Source of the DNA: Circinella minor
Taxonomy: Eukaryota; Mucoromycota; Mucoromycetes; Mucorales; Lichtheimiaceae
Length of the DNA stretch: 64,000 bases
Direction: 5' to 3'
NCBI GenBank assembly: GCA_016758965.1
Contig: JAEPRB010000075.1
Location: forward strand, 1-64,000
The stretch's first letter is position 1. Every line of letters starts with the position of its first letter. The position numbers and the translations under genes are program-made. The notes under the pieces were generated by a model that was not told the origin of the DNA, made no database searches, and was given only the letters and a program-made list of their open reading frames with translations. Positions 13,046 through 23,041 of this stretch are shown piece by piece.

Positions 13046-13112
13046 CCCATGGTGTGGGTCTCGTTGACTTTTTAATGTCTCTTTATTTTATTATATTTGA
13101 TTGATATAACAT

Positions 13113-13765
13113 ATGGATGAAAAAGATTATGAAACTTCATTAAAAATTGAAATAGAAAAATTAATTGATACAAGGTGGAATTGGATGAATAAAAATTGGA
13201 ATTATAAGCATAATGTATTTAAACATAGAACAGAATTAAAAAATATTAAAAATATTAATGAAATTAAAAAGATATTAATAAATATTTTAGGTTATATACC
13301 TGTTTTTTTCTTTTTAAATGTTTTGTTTAGAGATATTGAATATCCTAGACCTTATTTCGAAATTGAAAAAGGTATATTTTTACTTTATCAGATTGTATCA
13401 GGTGTTTCAGGAAAAGATATAAATAATAATGATAATTTACCATATTCATTATATTACAAATTTTATAAAATGTTTTGGATTACTAATTATAACTCTTTAT
13501 TAAAAAAAGTTAATGATGCTTTAAAAATGTTTTCAAATATTAAAATAAGAATTTTTAGCTGCAAATATATATAATCCAGATCCATTTAAAAGCATTACTT
13601 TATGTATTGATGGTCATGATGCAAAAATTAAATATTATGATCCTTTAACTACTCGAAAATCATTATATTCATATAAAGAAGGAACATCAGGTATTAGAAC
13701 TCAAATTGTTACAGATTCTTTAGGATTTATTTTAGGGTGTATTTCACTTATAACCGCCAAAATCA
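13113..13765 (+). pseudogene. DDE transposase fragment (fungal DDE_Tnp4-like)
   Basis: An ORF starts at 13113 (MDEKDYE...) and ends at 13574, but the similarity continues in the next frame from 13558 with AANIYNPDP, LCIDGHDAKI, KSLYSYK and RTQIVTDSLGF up to about 13765. The IDGHD and YSYK...RTQ signatures resemble a transposase family common in Mucoromycota and Glomeromycotina that databases label DDE Tnp4; this is from memory. A frameshift lies near 13555 and the C-terminal half is missing. The chromovirus landed in it: the apparent ATG lies in the right TATGG duplication, and its leader is upstream of 5346. Confidence 0.5.
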
Positions 13766-14941
13766 AGAAATTGTTTCAATTTTGTCATTTAGAACACCAC
13801 TACTATATATAGTAAATATTATGTTTATCGTGTAACGAAAGTAGGGAAAAAATCTCTGATCAGTGATGCTAATATGGGGATATGAAGTGGGAAACACAAA
13901 TATGAAGTATATTTCCTGGAAGAGAATTTTTTAACTAAATCAGCTGCTTCATTGATTGAAATACTTTGTATATATGCAATTCAAAAGATTACGCTCTATA
14001 AAAAAAAGCATTGAACTACAGTTGGATTTAATTGAGAGGGGAAAGTCTAATAAAAAAAACCAGCCAAGTATTGTCTGAAAGCTTGAAATGAATAACCACT
14101 GTTAACTTATACTGTTCGTTTTGCTGCTCCAGTATATTATAAGCTAGTTGCATTTGCAGTAGTATTTTTGATCGGATTCAAATATATGACTTGCATCTTC
14201 TGCAGTTTCATAAAAGAGCTGTTTTCTTTTTGCAGAGATCAGGCTATTATAAGGTTATGTAGTAAATGTTTTACACAACAATTATTATTATCCTTGTATC
14301 TGTATGTCACTTCATATTCGGTTTCTTTCTAGGACTGGAGCATGGTGATCGAACTAAAGCCTAGATCCTTTCAAAATTAGTTTTATGTATATTTTCAAAA
14401 TAGCAGATATAATGCTTATCTGCTGTTACAAATATAATGCCCCTTTTTCTTTTCTTCACATTTTCAGTATATTGGATATATATGCCTCATTCAATCATTT
14501 CACCTTTGTTAGATGGATATACTAACCCACATAGTACTTGAAGTTGCACATTGGATTTATATGCTTCTGCTTCGAAGATTTTGTGTAACATTAATAAACT
14601 GTTTCAATTTTCTCCTCCCTCTGCTAAAATTGAGCTTTACCGATCAACTTTGACAACCTTCAGCTTCGTCACAACTTGTTTTTTTTGGGAAGCTAATCCA
14701 TAATAAATGTTTCAAATATGCCCTACATATTATATATACTTTCACTATGCCTAACATTTTATTCTATTATACCATTTTTATATAATTTCTAGAGCGTCTG
14801 TTAATTATCATGTTTCAAAGGATATTATAGGCTTTTTAATTCAATTGACAAGGAAAAAAAATCATATATGTACAGCCCTAAAAATAAACACATCATTTAT
14901 ATAATTGTTTTAATAATGATTATATAGAAAGTAGGTTTATT
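13766..14941. other. Gene-free AT-rich stretch
   Basis: About 1.2 kb without a supported reading frame, RNA gene or terminal repeat. It may contain decayed 3' parts of the DDE element, but nothing is recognisable. Confidence 0.5.
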
Positions 14942-15927
14942 TTACAACTTTTCTTTAATTTTCCCCAAAAGTTGCTTGAGATTATCCTGATTTGCTTCCT
15001 TCATGGGCCAACCAACGATAAGACCTTCCTCCTTATTAGGCTTAGGGATAATGTGAAAATGAACATGGGGAACAACCTATTTTAAATTCAAATTGAAAAA
15101 GAATATTAGATGGATCATTAATAAAGGAATGATACTTTACATTTAATCATTTTTGTATACAAACCTGATGAGCCATAGGACCATTGTTCTATATGAGTTA
15201 ATGATATAGGTTGAGAAAAATAAAATAATGTTAGTAAATAATGTAATGAGAAAAAAAAAGCAGGATCTATTATTTTCCCCTTACTTACCTGAAGTAAGTT
15301 ATATTGACCTTCATCAAGACCAATTGCAAGGGCAACCTTTCTAGCAAGGGGTAAAATATCAGCAAGATAATCATCAGGAACTTGATGGAAAAACTCGCCG
15401 TGATCTTATATATATAAAACAATCAATATCAGAAGATAAGAGTCATCTAGAAGAAAAAGAGAAAGTGTGACTTACACTTTGGAATCACCAACTATCATTT
15501 TTATTTATTTATTTAGATTAGAAACATTTATTTTTCTTCACACGATAAAAAAACTGTCTCTTTTTTATTTAGTATAAATATAAACTTACGGCGTGTCCTT
15601 CGCTAATGGGATTAATATCCAAGAACGAGTATCTATATATAATATGTCCCAAATCAGTTTCATGGTGTTTAATTTTAGCTTAATATATGTTATACTTACG
15701 CCTTGTCAGTTTCAGCAATCTTGTGAGAAGGGATTTCGCCACTATAGTAATAAAATAGTTATAATAATAATGACAATGGTAATGACAGTCTGTGTGAATT
15801 TGACTTGTTGCATTTTTGATATATAAACGTTTTTCTTTTTTTTTTTGATAAGCAAAAAATACTATTATTATCCTTACCGAATAATTTTGCAAAAAATACA
15901 ATCGTCAATTAAATGTTCGTTAGCCAT
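14942..15927 (-). CDS. HNT1: HIT-family nucleotide hydrolase (Hnt1/HINT-like)
   Basis: Seven exons join to 141 aa: 15927-15878, 15741-15700, 15632-15590, 15491-15476, 15404-15289, 15188-15165 and 15076-14942. Exon 4 is only 16 nt and exon 6 only 24 nt. The protein begins MANEHLIDD, carries a CIFCKII zinc-type start, the LDINPISEGHALVIPK segment, QNNGPMAHQ, and the HIT active-site motif HVHFHII at residues 101-107, in which the middle histidine of the triad is the nucleophile. HINT proteins hydrolyse purine nucleoside phosphoramidates such as AMP-lysine in cytosol or nucleus. Length and motif order match Hnt1/HINT rather than the larger Fhit or GalT branches. All joins have GT..AG borders and the total is divisible by three, so the model is well supported. 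It stands alone between transposon relics. Confidence 0.92.
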
Positions 15928-16646
15928 GGTGAAGAAAGAAGTTCTATTACCAAAAAGAAAAGAAAATAGAAGAACGAGTCTATCTGTCTCTTCGCCCCCG
16001 CACAACATTTTGACCGAATGGTTCGTGTAACGAAGAAATAACTTAATTCGCCAGCATTTTTTTTACACGTTGTGATAACAGTTATAAATAATTCACTAAT
16101 TCACTATACTATTAATAAATCTTATTACAAGAAATAGAGTATCCGAACAAACTGAAGCTTAATTTTTTATAAATGTCAAATCTTTCAATGGAAGGAACAC
16201 ATCGGACAAATACTGTTGTCAAGGGAGGGGGGAATTGTGTCGTTAGATAAATGAATAGACTTAATTTTGATTTATCTCATTTTAGAACTATATTGTTCTT
16301 ATGCACATCTTTGGAATTAGACATCCATTTTTAGCACTGATGAGTAACAATGCAGATGTCAACTGTTTCAAATATATATTTACTTTTATGAGGAAGTTAA
16401 AACATTAGTAGATTACCATCAATAAAAGAATAATATAATCTTAGGAGAAAATAAATATCGAATCGTTCGTTTCACTTTTTTTTTTCAATTTATAAGACTC
16501 AACAATAAAGTACAATATTTAATCTTTACATTTGATAATAATAGGCTACTGAAGGTTCAAAGAATCTATAAAATATATAATCATTATATAAACGCAGTAG
16601 ATTAGTTTTGATGGTGTTTATGATATTCTCGGTAATATATATAATA
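15928..16646. other. Intergenic: promoter of HIT gene and 3' region of membrane-protein gene
   Basis: AT-rich, no supported ORF. Contains the upstream region of the minus-strand HIT gene and the 3' flank of the next minus-strand gene. Confidence 0.6.
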
Positions 16647-17585
16647 TTACATACCGAGAGGTGGGCATGGTACTTGAACTGTATCTTTTATGACTGCTGA
16701 TATTGGAAATCCAATAATACGGATTGTGGGTGTTAACATATAATTAACAACTAAATCCTTTTGTTCTCCACCTGTCAAACCACATCTTTGAGAAATGTCT
16801 AATAACATATTTTGTTCTTCATCTTTAGAAGCATCAAATTCAACATGAAATGGAAATGTAAAATTTGTTGTGCCATGGGAATTTATTACCAAATTATTTA
16901 GCTCTCCTCCACCGATTGATCTAGTAGGAGCAGTTGGATAATATGCCTTAAAATAAATAAATAAATATATATATATATGTATTTATTAATTAAATTTTCT
17001 TGTCGTTGTCGTTGTCGTTATAGTTTATATTGAGTAGTAATGATGATAATACTAATAATAAATACCGTTGTCTTAATCTTTTCAAATGAAACACCAGCCA
17101 TATTTGGATTCATAACACCGATCCTTAATCCAACGTTGATATCAAATGTAGTTTCATTTGTTTTATTATATTTCGGTAAACCTGATGGATGATCAGTGAG
17201 TCCATAAAAATCAACACTTGGGACCTTGAATTGGGTAGCAACAAAAGCGGCCAATCCAGCTGCTGCCATAAATAAAAGAAGAAAGAAACAACATATACAA
17301 CGCATCCAATATGGAAAACACATGCAACATGGGCAACAAAAACTTCGTGTGCATGATTTTCGTCGTGTTGTAGGGATTTCTACATCTGTAGTAGTAGGCT
17401 TTTGTTGACGAGGATAGGGTACATCGTTATAAGTATATCTTCCTATATGTTTGTATGTCATAGAGTTAATATATTTATAAATTACGAGGTTAATCATAAA
17501 TAAATTACATACCTTGTAAAAAATCATTTTGAATTTGTGTTGTAGGATAATAGGACATCATAGGGTTAGTAGCTGTGCTATACAT
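16647..17585 (-). CDS. LEA2-like single-pass membrane protein with Cys-rich juxtamembrane segment
   Basis: Three exons (17585-17513, 17442-17066, 16946-16647) give 249 aa. Residues 1-60 are polar with tyrosines and prolines; a Cys-dense patch (CTRSFCCPCCMCFPYW, CICCFF) precedes one strong hydrophobic segment (FFLLLFMAAAGLAAF). The remainder is a predicted beta-rich lumenal or extracellular domain with several Asn-X-Ser/Thr sites, resembling LEA-2/NDR1-type domains. The cysteines are good candidates for S-palmitoylation. Proteins of this shape sit in the plasma membrane or vacuole/ER membranes; the exact role is unknown. The final ATG TAA is preceded by GGTATGTAA, which could also be a splice donor, so an extra 3' exon cannot be excluded. 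Confidence 0.75.
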
Positions 17586-18193
17586 TTTGAGAAGAAGATA
17601 ATCAAAAAAATATCATATAGTATTTTAAGAACCAAGAAGCAATAAAAGAAAAAGGATAAAGTTGATCCACTTGTGTTATTCTCAACAAAACATTCTTATA
17701 CTCGGATAGAAAACCCTTTGTTCTCACATTATCGCCTAGAATTACTCCTTGGTTGGTTGTGTTGGCAACTTTTTTTTTTCTCCGTGTAATCTCAGTTTAT
17801 AAAAAAAAAATATTGCTTTTTTAAGGTAATAAATACGTTAAAAATTAACCAGTTTGTATATATGTATATATAATATTTACTATACTTTTTTTTCTTTGGT
17901 ACAGGACAGTAATGCATTCAAAAAGTAAATGATATAAATATACAATATAATAGTATTATTGTTAGTAAGAGATTGTACATATTCTAGTATTAACATATTT
18001 GCATATATTTTAGTTATAATGTGTATATAGATCTTTAATGATTAAATTATTTTATATTCATCAAGTGAATTATTCATACGTATAAATCACCTCTTCATGT
18101 CATAAGATATAGAGAAAACTTCAAAATGAGAGCTCTCTATAAAATAACGTACCGCCCTGGCCAACAAAGAGCGCATTACCAGTGTTTGACTGG
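17586..18193. other. Intergenic AT-rich region
   Basis: Upstream region of the minus-strand membrane-protein gene, then sequence with no supported gene. The 3' limit of the decayed nuclease to the right is uncertain and may extend into it. Confidence 0.5.
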
Positions 18194-19157
18194 CTATTGG
18201 ACAACAAGGTGTCCTCTATCTAAAGCTGGAGGTCTTGGTAAATTATTTAAATAATTTACAAAAAAAATATAGAGAAAATGTAATATTACGCATTTAAAAA
18301 TGAATGAAGTATGATCATTAAAGAAAGACGTATATACCAAAGCAGGAGTATTTCTAACCGACAAACAATTTTGGCGAATCTTTATAGGATAGATCAAACG
18401 GCGATAGTCTTCATCACCTGTGTAAATATTGGAAAAGACATTAATAACTTACTTTATTATTGGATTGTATATGAAACTTACCTAACTGTACTCTTGCTTC
18501 ACACTGCGATGTTCTAATTCTCGTTCTATCTGGTAAATTGCAGTAGCGGCGTCTGCGATGTCGAGGGCGTCCATCAGAATCTCTTACCCAACGATCATGG
18601 GTGATAGTTGTCCTATATGACAGTTGCATTTATATTTAATAACAATGAATTGATGTATTTAGAAAAATTATCAGAAAACTCACGGATGGTTACAAATCGA
18701 CATATCATTTCTTCTTATATTGAACAGGCGTTGATGGCAACCTGAGCGTATTGTGCTTGTGTTGTACTCATCCACACATATCACCAAAGCACGTCGAGCA
18801 ATATACCTTCTGAATGTCTAAAAAGTACAAATGTTTAGAAGATTTGGCAATAATAATGGGTATCTAATATTCTCATTTTCACTTTCCTAATTATATCTTA
18901 CGCACTTTTGTTGGTAAAGGGCCATTTCCCTTCATTGTACCTCGAAGGTCCACATCACCATAAGCAATCACCAATCTTTGGTCTCTTAGCGCTGGCTGTA
19001 TGTGAGCTCCTTGTAATTGATTTAAACTTTCACGTATAGTGCGCACTTGGATATGTCTTTCTGCTTTACATTCTGCTTTGGATTTTCTTAAAGTTGACTG
19101 GATGCAAGCTAAAAATATAAAGTAATGAGCATGTATTAGTGTAAGTTATATAAAATT

Positions 19158-19189
<32 letters not shown>

Positions 19190-19975
19190 TAACAAAAAAG
19201 TACTATTACTTACTGACATTCACCGTTACTAACAGTCTTGATGTTATGTGTCCGCCAGTTTTTATTTCCCAGATCTTCCTGATGGTCATTGTAGTTTCCT
19301 ATAGCAGTAAACATGGCACGGGTGCCTAAAATAATTTAAGTTTGAAATAAACTAGTTTAGCCACGTTTTGATTACTCAAAACTTTATATATTGATAAATA
19401 GTGTACCTGGTTCAATTCTTATTACTTTAATTTCAGGATCTTGTCTTTCTTCTTGAAAGAAAAACCGTTGACGATCTTCAGTGGAAAAGTAAGGGGCATT
19501 ATTCAAATGATATATGCTTTTTGCATTTTGTGTTCCTAATACATCCAATCCATTAGACATTGTGCGAAAATCATGAGTTGTTTGTGGGTATTGTTTTATA
19601 AATCGAAAAAGACCAATTAGTCATAAGTATAACATAAACTAAAATACAGATCAGTTTATATATGTACTGGTTATTCTGGTGACGAGTCCCAATGAAGCGC
19701 TAACACCGTCAGTTGTGATATTGTAGTCAAAACAAACAAATAGTTTACGCTGCATTTGTTCATCTAAATTTATTTATATGTTAATAACCAATGTTTTAAA
19801 TCATATCATTCAATTACTTTAATATTAAGAGAAATACTCACGGGAACCAGTAAAAAACCGCTGATTATTACCGAAACAGCTTAAACTGAACAATTCTCAC
19901 CAAAATGCTTCTTTTGTACGTGAAGGAAAATAAATGGTCCAAAGAAAAGCCTGGGTAGTGATGGTATTCTATGAA
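18194..19975 (-). pseudogene. Fanzor1/OrfB-like RuvC nuclease, decayed and 5'-truncated
   Basis: Reading the minus strand from about 19970, exon-like blocks carry in order: TTQAFLWTIYFPSRTKEAFW; ITTDGVSASLGLV; TMSNGLDVLGTQNAKS; an RuvC-I-like IEPGTRAMFTAIGN spanning an intron (about 19410/19325); GDVDLRGTMKGNGPLPTK (about 18930); and VICVDEYNTSTIRSGCHQRL (about 18770-18735). The TDGVS, xPGxRxMFT, G-x-MKG-x-x-P-x-P and DEYxTSxxCxxC pattern is what I know from eukaryotic TnpB homologues (Fanzor1), RNA-guided nucleases carried by transposons. Decay is clear: the first Asp of RuvC-I is Glu (EPG), the first Cys of the zinc ribbon is Arg (RSGC), a TGA interrupts the first block, and no NRDxNAA motif is visible at the end. 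The N-terminal half is missing, cut at the junction with the MULE relic. Family call is from motif memory. Confidence 0.5.
19159..19183. repeat. (TA)n microsatellite
   Basis: Run of alternating T and A in an apparent intron of the decayed nuclease. Confidence 0.85.
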
Positions 19976-21273
19976 TAAGAAGGTAGTATATGTGTACATA
20001 TATATAAGTATAATGAATTTCAATTTAACATAGTCGTACTACTACGAACATCGTAGTAACAATAAAAATCACTTGATCAGTTTACGACCCCATCATGCGT
20101 ATGCATTATATTTGGGACATCGTGTCCCGTTTGATTTACTTCTACAAGCAAGTGAAACAAAGAAATACTACCTATCATGATCGGTTGTAGTGTAACTGAA
20201 ATGAATGCTACTTTGCCTACGTTTGGTACAGAAGTCCAAGTCCTAGTTTGTCATTGGCATATTAGACGAGCATGGAAAAAAATATAAACAAATCCGTTAT
20301 CAACTTAAATAGTTTTTGCATGTATACATATATATTTTTGCTAACAGATCATTGATAGATCAAAAGCTCGTGTTTATTTAAGTTCATTGATGTACGCAAA
20401 GAATCCAGAAAAATTTGAACGAATTCAGACAGTGTTACCTTGTTAAAGATATAAAGTTTTATACATACATGTTTGATTATTATTATTCTAAAAGAGAAAA
20501 GTGGAGTAAAGCGTAGTGAGAGGTATGTAGTATTATCAAAACAAACTATAATTATAAGTTTTTTTATTTAATCTTTCAATCATAGTAGGGTGCTCATTTC
20601 CATACAAATAATCTTATTGCATTTTGGCATAATCAGTTAAAAACTCATTATTTAAAAAAAAACAAGAGAGCGCAGAATTGATTACATCGTCTGGCTTATC
20701 ACCCAAGTTGTTGATTGCTCGTATAGACAATCTATGCTACAAGTCTTTCATGGATTCGAAGATGTGAGCTTGACGAAAGAAGAAAAAAAGAACGGCATAA
20801 GACAGCTTACGAACTTGATGATGATGTTGCAGTTGACTACATTTTAGTTATAGATACGCAAAACGTACGTAACAATGCGGTATCCTGATTGTTTCATATT
20901 TTTATGGTTATTGAATAACCTATTATGTATATAGATTCGTGTAAAGTCGTTCAAGAAAGAAAATATTTGTTATGAAATTGTTGTTGGAGAAGGCATTTTG
21001 CATTCGTGTACTTGTCCTAGCTTTTATTTTAATCGTATATTATGTAAGCATATTTTTCTTTTAATCGAGTCCATAATATTCCTCTTCATCGTGTTGGTAT
21101 CTCTTGTTCAAGATAGCCTGTTAGGTCTGTTAAGGATGATAATGAAAAAATCCAAGAAATTCGTTTACAAGAACTCAGAAAGAATATTATATAGAAAATA
21201 ACGTCCTCAGTAGACATGTTGAACCGTACTTTATTGAATATGACGCCCGATCAAGCAACGCAAAATTTAAATA

Positions 21274-21368
21274 GGGAATGACTACGGGGCGCGCCAAAAA
21301 TTCATAATCAGACGATGGGTGCGCCAATTCTGAGCTGGCACTTTAGTAACATGGCGCGCCCTTCGTCT
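21274..21368 (+). repeat. Left terminal inverted repeat
   Basis: Matches the reverse complement of 22452-22545 apart from a one-base indel and about four substitutions. Contains two intact and one mutated GGCGCGCC site. Confidence 0.9.
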
Positions 21369-22451
21369 GTTTTATTTATGCTTGCTCTTGTTCAAGTCTG
21401 CTATAATATATGAAACGTGTCTTATTTAAACTGGGTTTTCCTCTACTTTATATAAAAGAAGTATGAATAAAATTAACCCATTTGAAGATCTATTAAAATA
21501 TATTGTATATATATCAAATTAAATTAAAAATTAATTCCTAAAGTAAAAAATCATATACTGTTTTTATTTTTATTTTTGAAGGCTTCAGTATATATAATGG
21601 AAATATTGTACTTATACTAATACTTGATGTTTATATATTAATATAAGCTTGCTATTACGGGATCCATCGTCAAGCAGGATTTTCCAACATAAATTCATTC
21701 TAACAAAAAAATAACATTTGAAGACTATACCGCTATCTTTCATACAAAGTGTTTTTCTGCTTAAGGGTTGTGCTTGACTCATTCAACAAGATTACAACAA
21801 TATTTCATATGAGGATGTAATAGAAGTCTTGTTTAAGAATCAAAACCTTGGCTCTGGAGTCTACCATGAGCTACAAGACGAAGCTATGACTTTTAAAGTG
21901 ATTTCTATAAGCTATTTTTAGTCATATTTATGTTGATTTGATTTTTTTTTATCGTTTTGTACTATTATATTAGTGTCATCTTTTTTTTTCGTTCTACTAT
22001 GTATGACGCATATTCTTTATCTTCCCTATTTATATGATATTTACTTACTTCGTAATCTGTATTATATGAGTTATTTCTTTATTATTCTATGTATAATAAT
22101 CCTTTTTTCAGCTGATCAAACTTATGACCCCACCCATTCAATATTATAATTCATATATTCTTTTCTTGTACTTTCGTTTATTTATGACACAGCATAATAT
22201 ATTACGTACGTATTACTGATATATGCCCACATTTAGTACCACTTTTTAATCTATGCCTTACTGCTTCGCTCCTTTGTTATTGGCTTCTTTGTATAGTTAC
22301 AATATATTGCATTCTTTTATAATTTTTTGCTTCAGTGATTTTTAAATATATCTTATGGGTAGAAATGGAAAGAAACTCCATGTTTAATTGACACGGTATG
22401 TTAGATATATTGTTAATAAGTATTTTCGAGATTGTGAATATCTTGAAGGGT

Positions 22452-22545
22452 AGACGAAGGGCGCGCCATGTTACTAAAGTGCCGGCTCAGAATTGGCGCG
22501 CCCATCGTCTGATTATCAATTTTTGGCGCGCCTGTAGTCATTCCC
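22452..22545 (-). repeat. Right terminal inverted repeat
   Basis: Reverse-complement partner of 21274-21368. All three GGCGCGCC palindromes are intact in this copy. Confidence 0.9.
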
Positions 22546-22605
22546 TTTAAATAATATTTTACAGAATGTGATAGATCTCAAGAAATGCAGTTAGAAAGCA
22601 AAAAT

Positions 22606-23041
22606 AAATAATAATATATAATTAAAGACAAATTAATCACTCCACTTTTAATATAAATACAATAAAAATAAATAACCCACTTATACTTTTCTGGATGATA
22701 TACATAAAATCACTCTGTTAATTTATTTTGTGATAATTCGAGAGCTTTGAATTCATGCTTCAAATTTATCTCACCAGTCCAAACTGAGTTTGTAAGAGCA
22801 GTCATATCACGTGACCTCAAAATTACTTATATCGTCGCGATTTTTGTGTTCGTCCACTTTTTCCCTTTTCACCTTTATTTTAGCTATCAAACCTTCTCCT
22901 CCGACTCTCTCTTTCTCCTCATAACTAGGCACTTGTATACGACCAGCTCTTCACCAATATAAAAGAGAGGTCTACCTTTAAACCATTCACGAAGCGTCGT
23001 TTTTTATTTCTTTATCTTCCTTATAATAAACTTTAACAAAC
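22606..23041 (+). promoter_or_regulatory. TRA1 upstream region with TATA-like box
   Basis: About 440 bp between the MULE relic and the TRA1 start codon. A CCAATATAAAAG sequence at 22954-22965 lies about 77 bases upstream of the ATG and could serve as a TATA box. The short ORF at 22747-22962 overlaps this promoter and is not supported as a gene. Confidence 0.4.

Larger units (their letters stand above)
11220..13054. mobile_element. CACTA-like non-autonomous DNA transposon nested in the 3' LTR
   Basis: Termini are inverted repeats of about 38 bp with one mismatch: both ends read CACCATGGGAAATTTTCGCG inward, followed by CGCGAGGTT units. The insertion duplicated TGG (11217-11219 and 13055-13057); comparison with the intact 5' LTR proves the boundaries. 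CAC-type ends, a 3-bp duplication and arrays of short subterminal repeats are features of the CACTA/EnSpm superfamily, hence the call. At 1,835 bp with no long ORF it is presumably moved by an autonomous relative. The right subterminal region holds at least three clusters of CGCGAACCT repeats (12842-12875, 12944-12972, 13003-13041). The class assignment is inference; the ends are seen directly. Confidence 0.85.
5346..13111 (+). mobile_element. Ty3/gypsy chromovirus LTR retrotransposon, full length but broken
   Basis: Complete element bounded by 430-bp LTRs starting TGTTG and ending AACA, flanked by a perfect 5-bp target duplication TATGG (5341-5345 and 13112-13116). Inside are one gag-pol region and a G-rich polypurine tract before the 3' LTR. 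Domain order gag, zinc knuckle-like, protease, RT, RNase H, integrase, GPY/F-like module and C-terminal chromodomain marks a Ty3/gypsy chromovirus. The element sits one base before the apparent ATG of a DDE-transposase fragment. Its 3' LTR is interrupted by a later CACTA-like insertion. The three LTR differences are all transitions, so insertion looks recent, yet the coding region carries six stops and a frame break. Confidence 0.93.
10844..13111 (+). repeat. 3' LTR, split by a nested DNA transposon
   Basis: LTR positions 1-376 are at 10844-11219 and 377-430 at 13058-13111, with the nested element and one copy of its TGG duplication between. Together they match the 5' LTR over all 430 positions except three transitions. 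The TATGG target duplication follows at 13112-13116. Confidence 0.93.
21274..22545. mobile_element. hAT-like MITE with long TIRs and GGCGCGCC palindromes
   Basis: The ends are inverted repeats of about 95 bp (21274-21368 and 22452-22545) starting GGGAATGACTAC, with five or so differences. An exact 8-bp target duplication TTTAAATA flanks it (21266-21273 and 22546-22553). Eight-base duplications are typical of hAT elements, but terminal bases are not diagnostic, so the class is provisional. Each TIR contains several AscI-type GGCGCGCC palindromes, and its inner half forms a hairpin-capable pair (AGACGATGGGCGCGCC with GGCGCGCCCTTCGTCT). The interior (21369-22451) is AT-rich and has no long ORF, so the element is non-autonomous. 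It sits within the 3' coding part of the MULE relic. Confidence 0.85.
20050..22605 (+). pseudogene. MULE-family transposase with SWIM zinc finger, decayed and interrupted
   Basis: Plus-strand blocks read IGCSVTEMNAT and VLVCHWHIRRAWKK (20180-20280), then IIDRSKARVYLSSLMYA (20350-20440), AYELDDDVAVDYILV (20800-20870) and a SWIM zinc finger CTCPSF...CKHIFLL (21007-21063). The C-H-W-H-I-x-R-A-W signature and the C-x-C-x(n)-C-x-H SWIM motif together define Mutator-like transposases of Mucorales; the SWIM finger binds DNA. Several stops and frame changes show it is dead, and the N-terminal part with the first catalytic Asp is not visible. The last block (KIQEIRLQELRKN, then LNMTPDQATQNLN) stops at the left border of a 1.3-kb inverted-repeat element and resumes in the same frame after 22553. 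Confidence 0.65.

Noticed and set aside
13113..13574. Stand-alone 153-aa gene
   Set aside because: Similarity continues past its stop in another frame and its start lies in a target-site duplication; it is a transposase fragment.
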